DNA from: Oscillospiraceae bacterium
Lineage (GTDB): Bacteria > Bacillota > Clostridia > Oscillospirales > Ruminococcaceae
Direction: 5' to 3'
DNA length: 10,891 bases
Assembly: GCA_029005335.1 (NCBI GenBank)
Contig: JAQXFT010000067.1
Span: forward strand, 1-10,891
Made by a program: the position numbers and the translations under genes
Notes under the pieces: generated by a model
The model's input: only the letters and a program-made list of their open reading frames with translations
Databases searched by the model: none
Told to the model about the DNA's origin: nothing
In this document: piece after piece, positions 6,803-10,891 of the stretch
How positions within the stretch are numbered: the stretch's first letter is position 1
Layout: each line of letters begins with the position of its first letter

Positions 6803-7304
6803 TATTCCCGTACCTCACATTGGAATGAGAATATGGAAAACTGTTATTGCTGTATTTTTAAGTGCCTTGTCGGGATATATTTTCAACTATAATCCCTTTT
6901 ATACTATTATAACCGCCATACTCTGTATGCAGGTAAGTACAGAAGCAAGCCTTAAAACGGCTGGTGTAAGATGCATAGGCACTTTTATAGGAGGTATATT
7001 TTCAGCACTTATGCTTGTTGTAATAAATATATTTTCTATTGAGATTTTCAGCATAGCCTATTATATAATAATAAGTCTTTTTGTAGCTCCGATGATTTAT
7101 ATAACAGTTCTCATACACCGTGAAAAAAGTGCATTTATCACGTGTGTAGTATTCTTCAGTGTGGTTCTGGTAAATATCGTAAGAATGAATCCCTATCTGT
7201 TTATAGTTCTGCGTGTGATTGAAACGCTGGCAGGAATAGGAATTTCAGTTGCGGTTAATATGATTATCAAAAATCCTGACAAAAAAAATAGCGGGACAGT
7301 ATAA
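6780..7304 (+). CDS. Short membrane protein, aromatic acid exporter (ArAE_1/DUF939, FUSC-like) family
   Basis: Integral membrane protein of 174 residues if started at the TTG at 6780. It has about five or six hydrophobic segments (roughly 21-36, 40-50, 64-85, 89-111, 118-135, 139-162) and short basic ends. The N-terminal pattern PHIGMRIWKTVIAVFLSALSG, the following AILCMQ and the RVIETLAGIGISVAVNMII segment resemble the membrane domain of ArAE/FUSC proteins. Those usually exceed 300 residues because a cytosolic C-terminal domain follows; it is absent here, and the stop lies directly after the last membrane span. Start choice is uncertain: TTG at 6780 (AAAGGA at 6762-6767) keeps the family-like N-terminus, TTG at 6759 adds seven residues, and ATG at 6825 would give 159 residues. 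It overlaps cysE by 23 bases and precedes cysS by 23. Substrate unknown; export of a thiol or amino acid is only a guess from context. Confidence 0.75.
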   Translation: MKIHRINNIPVPHIGMRIWKTVIAVFLSALSGYIFNYNPFYTIITAILCMQVSTEASLKTAGVRCIGTFIGGIFSALMLVVINIFSIEIFSIAYYIIISLFVAPMIYITVLIHREKSAFITCVVFFSVVLVNIVRMNPYLFIVLRVIETLAGIGISVAVNMIIKNPDKKNSGTV

Positions 7305-7327
7305 CCTTATGAAAGGAAAGATTTATA

Positions 7328-8725
7328 ATGCAGATTTATAATACAATGACAAGACAAAAACAGGAGCTTAAACCCATTTCAGGAAAACAGGTTAATATAT
7401 ATGCCTGCGGACCTACTGTATATAATTATATACACATAGGAAATGCACGTCCTATATGTGCATTTGATGTCCTCAGACGCTATCTGAAATACAGAGGATA
7501 TAACGTAAAATACGTTCAGAATTTTACAGACGTTGACGATAAAATTATTAAGAAATCCAATGAAGAAGGCGTTCCTGCTTCAGAAATCTCCGAAAAATAT
7601 ATTGCCGAATATAAAACAGATGCCCACGGACTTAACGTAATGGATGCCGATATTCACCCGAAGGTTACCGAAAGCATGGATATAATAATAGACCTTGTCA
7701 GAAAGCTTGTTGAAACAGGTCACGCATATGAAAAAAATGGTGATGTATATTTCAGGACATCAAGCTTTAAGGAATATGGGAAGCTCTCCGGAATGCCTAT
7801 AGAGGAATTGCAGGCAGGTGCAAGAATAGATGTAAGCGATATCAAGGAAAATCCTCTTGATTTTGCTGTATGGAAGTCCGCTAAGGAGGGCGAGCCTTAC
7901 TGGGAATCTCCATGGGGAAAGGGTCGTCCGGGCTGGCATATTGAGTGTTCTGCAATGTCAGGATATCATATAGGTGATACACTTGATATTCACTGCGGAG
8001 GTCAGGATTTGATTTTCCCTCACCATGAAAACGAAATCGCACAGTCCGAAGCTGTTACCGGAAAGCCTCTTGCAAACTGCTGGATGCATAACGGATATAT
8101 AAACGTTGACAATAAAAAGATGTCAAAATCTCTCGGAAATTTCTTTACTGCCCGTGAAGTAGCCGAAAAATACGGATATGAAACAGTAAGATACATGATG
8201 ATTCAGGCTCACTACAGAAGCCCTATTAATTACTGCGTTGAGCTTCTGGAGGCGTGCAAGGCTTCACTTGAACGTCTTTACAACTGCCGTGAAACTCTTG
8301 ACCGTGCAATTGCCAATGCAAAGGACGGCGAAATTTCTGAATCGGCAAAAAATCTTTTTGATACACGTCGTCAGCAGTTTATAACAGCTATGGACGACGA
8401 CCTCAATACAGCAGATGCAATATCATTTATATTTGAGCTTGTAAGGGATTTGAATACAATGTCATCAGATAATTCTGTATCAAAACAGCAGTTGCAGGCA
8501 GGAGCAGATTTATTTGATGAGCTTACAGGAGTGCTGGGACTTATGTATAACAGAAGAAAAGCTGACGAAATTCCTGCAGAAGTTCTTGAGCTTGCCGAAC
8601 AGAGAAAATCTGCAAGAAAAGAAAAGAATTTTGCACTTGCCGATGAAATCCGTGATAAAATTACAGCTCTTGGATATTCGATAAAGGAAACCCGTCAGGG
8701 TACTGAAATAAAAAAGATAGGTTAA
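7328..8725 (+). CDS. cysS: Cysteinyl-tRNA synthetase
   Basis: Class I aminoacyl-tRNA synthetase that activates cysteine with ATP and charges tRNA-Cys. It has 465 residues, the normal length. The Rossmann catalytic domain carries YIHIGNARP (HIGH-type motif, 36-39) and KMSKSLGN (264-271). The zinc site that discriminates cysteine is complete: Cys27 in YACGPTVYN, Cys207 in HIECSAM, His232 and Glu236 in FPHHENEIAQ. The WGKGRPGWHIECS segment is a family hallmark, and the C-terminal helical anticodon-binding region includes ARKEKNFALADEIRDKI. The ATG at 7328 follows AAAGGAAAG (7312-7320). Pairing with cysE is seen in other Firmicutes and couples cysteine supply to its use in translation. No T-box precedes it; control probably comes from the operon promoter before cysE. 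Confidence 0.97.
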   Translation: MQIYNTMTRQKQELKPISGKQVNIYACGPTVYNYIHIGNARPICAFDVLRRYLKYRGYNVKYVQNFTDVDDKIIKKSNEEGVPASEISEKYIAEYKTDAHGLNVMDADIHPKVTESMDIIIDLVRKLVETGHAYEKNGDVYFRTSSFKEYGKLSGMPIEELQAGARIDVSDIKENPLDFAVWKSAKEGEPYWESPWGKGRPGWHIECSAMSGYHIGDTLDIHCGGQDLIFPHHENEIAQSEAVTGKPLANCWMHNGYINVDNKKMSKSLGNFFTAREVAEKYGYETVRYMMIQAHYRSPINYCVELLEACKASLERLYNCRETLDRAIANAKDGEISESAKNLFDTRRQQFITAMDDDLNTADAISFIFELVRDLNTMSSDNSVSKQQLQAGADLFDELTGVLGLMYNRRKADEIPAEVLELAEQRKSARKEKNFALADEIRDKITALGYSIKETRQGTEIKKIG

Positions 8726-8731
8726 TTCAGT

Positions 8732-9517
8732 ATGGCAAGATTGTATCCTCTTTTCAGCTCAAGTCAGGGAAATTCTACTTTTATCGGTACTGAAAAGGGA
8801 GGTATTCTGATCGATGCAGGAGTAAGCTGTAAAAAGCTGTGTGAGGCTCTTAAAGCTAACAGGCTTACTCCTGAGGCAGTAAAGGCAATATTTATTACTC
8901 ATGAACACGGAGACCATATAAAGGGACTTAAATTATTTGGTTCAAAGGTAAGATGTCCTGTATACAGCAGACGTGAAACTATTGAAATCCTGACTCATGA
9001 CGGTAAAATATCTCCTGATTCTCCGGCAATTGAAATCAGGGATAATAAAGTATGCATTGCAGGAATGGAGATAACAGCTTTTGATACTCCGCATGATGCT
9101 GTACACAGCTGTGGCTACAGGATACGCACTCCCGATAATAAATACTGTGCAGTATGTACGGATTTGGGTCATATAACTCCTGAAATAGAGTATTCCCTTA
9201 AAGGTTGCAGGCTGGTGCTTCTGGAGTCAAATTATGATGACAGAATGCTCCGTACGGGAGATTATCCGCTTAATCTGAAAAAGCGAATACTGTCTATGGA
9301 GGGACATCTCTCAAATGATGACTGTGCATCTCAAATCAGAAAGCTAATCAGAAGCGGTACAAGGTATTTTTTGCTGGGGCATCTCAGTCCGGAGAATAAC
9401 CGTCCTGAAATTGCAGACAAGACAATTCAGCTTGCACTTGAAGGCTACCGCAGAAATACGGATTATCTTCTTGGAATAGCTCCAAAGGAAACCAGGGGAG
9501 GAGTTGTAATTTTCTGA
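8732..9517 (+). CDS. walJ: Metallo-beta-lactamase-fold hydrolase, WalJ/YycJ type
   Basis: Predicted cytosolic MBL-fold phosphodiesterase or exonuclease of the YycJ (WalJ) group; the precise substrate is not settled from sequence. At 261 residues it fits the group. Metal ligands are visible: THEHGDH (His57, His59, Asp61, His62), His121 in DTPHDAVHSCGY and Asp144 in CTDLGHIT. ESNYD (165-169), GHLSN (191-195) and GHLSP (216-220) complete the pattern; the N-terminal SSSQGNST (9-16) is typical. The ATG at 8732 lies 6 bases after the cysS stop with only a weak GATAGG upstream, so translation is probably coupled. In Bacillus and Staphylococcus the homologue lies near walRK and rlmH; here it is next to rlmH but no walRK genes are in the window. 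The gene symbol is by family resemblance. Confidence 0.85.
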   Translation: MARLYPLFSSSQGNSTFIGTEKGGILIDAGVSCKKLCEALKANRLTPEAVKAIFITHEHGDHIKGLKLFGSKVRCPVYSRRETIEILTHDGKISPDSPAIEIRDNKVCIAGMEITAFDTPHDAVHSCGYRIRTPDNKYCAVCTDLGHITPEIEYSLKGCRLVLLESNYDDRMLRTGDYPLNLKKRILSMEGHLSNDDCASQIRKLIRSGTRYFLLGHLSPENNRPEIADKTIQLALEGYRRNTDYLLGIAPKETRGGVVIF

Positions 9518-9518
9518 T

Positions 9519-9992
9519 ATGACAGTAAATCTTATAGTTATAGGAAAACTGAAGGAAGATTATCTCAGGAATGCCTGTGATGAATATATAAAAAGACTTT
9601 CGAGATACTGCAATACGGAAATTCACGAACTCAGCGAATACAGATTAAGTGAAAATCCATCTCAGAAGGAAATAGAAAATGCTCTGCAAAAAGAATCGGA
9701 GAGCATAAGGAAATTTGCAAAGGGATATATAATACCCTTGTGTATCGAGGGAAAGCAGGTTACAAGTCCGGAGCTTTCCGGAATTATACAGAATGCCGTT
9801 GTATCCGGAAACAATACAGTTACATTTATAATAGGAAGCTCTTTCGGACTTGCTCCTGAAATAAAATCAATGGGGGATTTCAGGCTTTCCATGTCAAAAA
9901 TGACCTTTCCGCACCAGCTTGCAAGAGTAATGCTTCTGGAACAGATTTACCGTGCTTTTCAGATTTCCACAGGCGGAAAATATCATAAATAA
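9519..9992 (+). CDS. rlmH: 23S rRNA (pseudouridine1915-N3)-methyltransferase
   Basis: SPOUT-class, SAM-dependent methyltransferase that methylates pseudouridine 1915 in helix 69 of 23S rRNA on assembled 70S ribosomes. It has 157 residues, against about 159 usually. The N-terminus NLIVIGKLKEDYLRNACDEY, the knot loop FIIGSSFGLAPEI (103-115), the SMSKMTFPHQLARVMLLEQIYRAFQI segment (124-149, shown here as SKMTFPHQLARV and LLEQIYRAFQI) and the terminal YHK are diagnostic. The knot loop reads IGSSFG where most homologues have IGGxxG, and the end reads TGGKYHK where many have GExYHK. It starts 1 base after the walJ stop; GGGGAGGAG (9495-9503) lies 15 bases upstream inside walJ. It is the last gene of this unit before a promoter-bearing gap. 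Confidence 0.96.
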   Translation: MTVNLIVIGKLKEDYLRNACDEYIKRLSRYCNTEIHELSEYRLSENPSQKEIENALQKESESIRKFAKGYIIPLCIEGKQVTSPELSGIIQNAVVSGNNTVTFIIGSSFGLAPEIKSMGDFRLSMSKMTFPHQLARVMLLEQIYRAFQISTGGKYHK

Positions 9993-10022
9993 TCTTTCTG
10001 AGAATTTTTTTCTCCGGTAATA

Positions 10023-10051
10023 TTGCTATTTTTTTCACTTGGTGATATAAT
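10023..10051 (+). promoter_or_regulatory. Likely SigA promoter for the GH26 gene
   Basis: A perfect -10 box TATAAT (10046-10051) lies 17 bases after TTGCTA (10023-10028), which matches the -35 consensus at four of six positions including TTG. Transcription would begin around 10058, giving a leader of about 28 bases. The region is AT rich, so a chance -10 match is more likely than usual, but the spacing supports it. Confidence 0.65.
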
Positions 10052-10066
10052 AATATATATATTATT
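10049..10066. repeat. 18-base perfect palindrome over the -10/start region
   Basis: AATAATATATATATTATT reads identically on both strands over all 18 bases and spans the end of the -10 box and the predicted start site. That is a suitable position for a repressor operator, or for a weak hairpin at the RNA 5' end. Being purely A/T, it may be a chance product of low complexity. Confidence 0.4.
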
Positions 10067-10085
10067 CTGAGAGGAGAAAAAAATT

Positions 10086-10891
10086 ATGTGCAGAATCAAA
10101 AAAATGATTAGTGCTTTAACAGCATCAGCACTTTCATTGACAATGTGTTCATCAGTGCTTTCAGCAATAGCTGTCGGCGAAACGGCAAAGCCTCTTTTCT
10201 CATCTGAATGTGAGAACCTGAAGCTTTCGGACGGTGCAACTGTTGCAACAAAGGTTTACAATGATGAATATCCCGGCTTTACTGGTGACGGCTTTGTATG
10301 GGTTACAAACGGAGGCACTATGTCATTTACTGTTGACGCTCCCGAAACCGGTATGTATCGCCTTGTTTCAAGAAGCCTTATGTATCTCGGAAATGAAGGC
10401 GAAATCCGTGAGGGAAGTGTAAGCGTTGAAAGAGCTGACGGAACTACATGGAGCAAAACTGTTAAGATTCCTCGTACTTCTGACTGGAATGATTTCAGCT
10501 TCGGTGACATTAAGCTGACCAAGGGCGAAAATACAATCACATTCGGCGGAGGCTGGGGCTATTGCCTTTATGACAGCGTAACTCTGACAAAGACTCCTGC
10601 TCCGGACTACTCAGCGGCAACAGATGTTTTAGTCGATAAAAATGCTACTGATGAAGCAAAGGCTCTTATGAAATATCTGAAAAGCGTTTACGGAAGCCAT
10701 ATAATTTCAGGTCAGCAGGAAATTTATGGCGGAGGAAATGACGGAGACTCCGAGCTTGAATTTGACTATATTAAAAATACCACAGGAAAGCTCCCCGCAG
10801 TCAGAGGTTTTGACTTTATGAATTACAATCCTCTTTACGGCTGGGAGGACGGAACGACTGAGCGTGCTATTGCATGGGCTAAGGAAAAGAA
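10086..10891 (+). CDS. Secreted CBM35-GH26 protein, probable beta-mannanase, 5' part
   Basis: Probable extracellular endo-beta-1,4-mannanase acting on plant mannans; only the first 268 codons are in the window. A Sec signal peptide is clear: basic start (MCRIKK), hydrophobic core (about 7-25) and likely cleavage after SAIA (residue 29). Residues about 37-170 form a CBM35-like beta-sandwich, with the family's early acidic pair (Glu41, Glu43), YPGFTGDGFVW, TMSFTVDAPETGMYRLV and the closing GWGYCLYDSVTL (156-167). The GH26 domain begins near 181 with ATDEAKALMKYL, YGSHIISGQQE (202-212) and LPAVRGFDFMNYNP (236-249). The two catalytic glutamates and any dockerin or cell-wall anchor would lie beyond 10891. 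The ATG at 10086 follows AGAGGAG (10070-10076) by 9 bases. Mannanase is the commonest GH26 activity, but other GH26 specificities exist. It is probably a separate transcription unit from rlmH. Confidence 0.85.
   Translation, partial: MCRIKKMISALTASALSLTMCSSVLSAIAVGETAKPLFSSECENLKLSDGATVATKVYNDEYPGFTGDGFVWVTNGGTMSFTVDAPETGMYRLVSRSLMYLGNEGEIREGSVSVERADGTTWSKTVKIPRTSDWNDFSFGDIKLTKGENTITFGGGWGYCLYDSVTLTKTPAPDYSAATDVLVDKNATDEAKALMKYLKSVYGSHIISGQQEIYGGGNDGDSELEFDYIKNTTGKLPAVRGFDFMNYNPLYGWEDGTTERAIAWAKEK

Larger units (their letters stand above)
9993..10085 (+). promoter_or_regulatory. AT-rich intergenic region; no strong terminator after rlmH
   Basis: This 93-base gap is very AT rich with T runs at 10005-10011 and 10029-10035. 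The only hairpin near the rlmH end is GAGAA (10000-10004) with TTCTC (10010-10014), too short and AT rich to be a convincing terminator. The rest holds the promoter, palindrome and ribosome binding site of the next gene. Read-through from the cysE operon therefore cannot be excluded. Confidence 0.5.

Noticed and set aside
9973..9992. rlmH 3' end resembling the staphylococcal SCC attachment site (TATCATAAAT)
   Set aside because: The resemblance follows from the conserved terminal YHK residues. No ccr recombinase, repeat copy or cassette gene follows, so there is no evidence of integration.
10000..10014. Hairpin GAGAA/TTCTC after rlmH as a terminator
   Set aside because: Five mostly A-T pairs around a T loop with no T run after the stem; too weak to call.
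10137..10150. Lipoprotein signal (Cys21 in SLTMC) in the GH26 protein
   Set aside because: The residue before the cysteine is Met, where lipoboxes need Gly, Ala or Ser, and a normal signal peptidase I site follows at SAIA.
10234..10422. Plus-strand open frame inside the GH26 gene
   Set aside because: Out of frame with the signal peptide-CBM35-GH26 protein, with no ribosome binding site; a shadow of the real gene.

Overview
The window is 10.9 kb of low-GC, tightly packed DNA with every supported gene on the + strand. Codon bias (AGA, GGA, ATA), strong AGGAGG-like ribosome binding sites, the gene content and a CBM35-GH26 mannanase-like secreted protein point to a fibre-degrading gut or rumen Clostridia, most like a Ruminococcus or relative. 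That placement is inferred from gene order and protein style; no database was searched.

Region 1 (1-6026) is the second half of a type II fatty-acid synthesis operon: 3' end of fabG, then fabF, accB, fabZ, accC, accD, accA and acpP. Gaps are 2 to 48 bases, no internal promoter stands out, and a near-perfect rho-independent terminator follows acpP. The cluster encodes all four acetyl-CoA carboxylase subunits (biotin carrier, biotin carboxylase, two carboxyltransferase subunits), which make malonyl-CoA. It also encodes the condensing enzyme, ketoreductase and dehydratase of the elongation cycle, and the acyl carrier protein that carries the chain.

Region 2 (6041-9992) starts with a promoter matching TTGACA-N17-TATAAT exactly. 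A short leader able to fold in two competing ways follows, then cysE, a short membrane protein of the aromatic-acid-exporter type, cysS, a WalJ/YycJ-type metallo-beta-lactamase-fold protein and rlmH. cysE and cysS link cysteine synthesis with cysteine charging of tRNA. The most notable point is that cysE has no ATG, GTG or TTG at its expected start. The codon in the position of Met1 is ATT, 8 bases after a perfect AAGGAGG.

Region 3 (9993-10891) is an AT-rich intergenic stretch with a second good promoter whose -10 and start region overlap an 18-base perfect palindrome. It is followed by the 5' part of a secreted protein with a signal peptide, a CBM35-like module and the start of a GH26 catalytic domain, cut by the window edge.

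No tRNA, rRNA, CRISPR array, insertion sequence or phage gene was seen. The best candidates for something undescribed are the AUU-initiated cysE with its attenuator-like leader, and the half-length transporter gene overlapping cysE.
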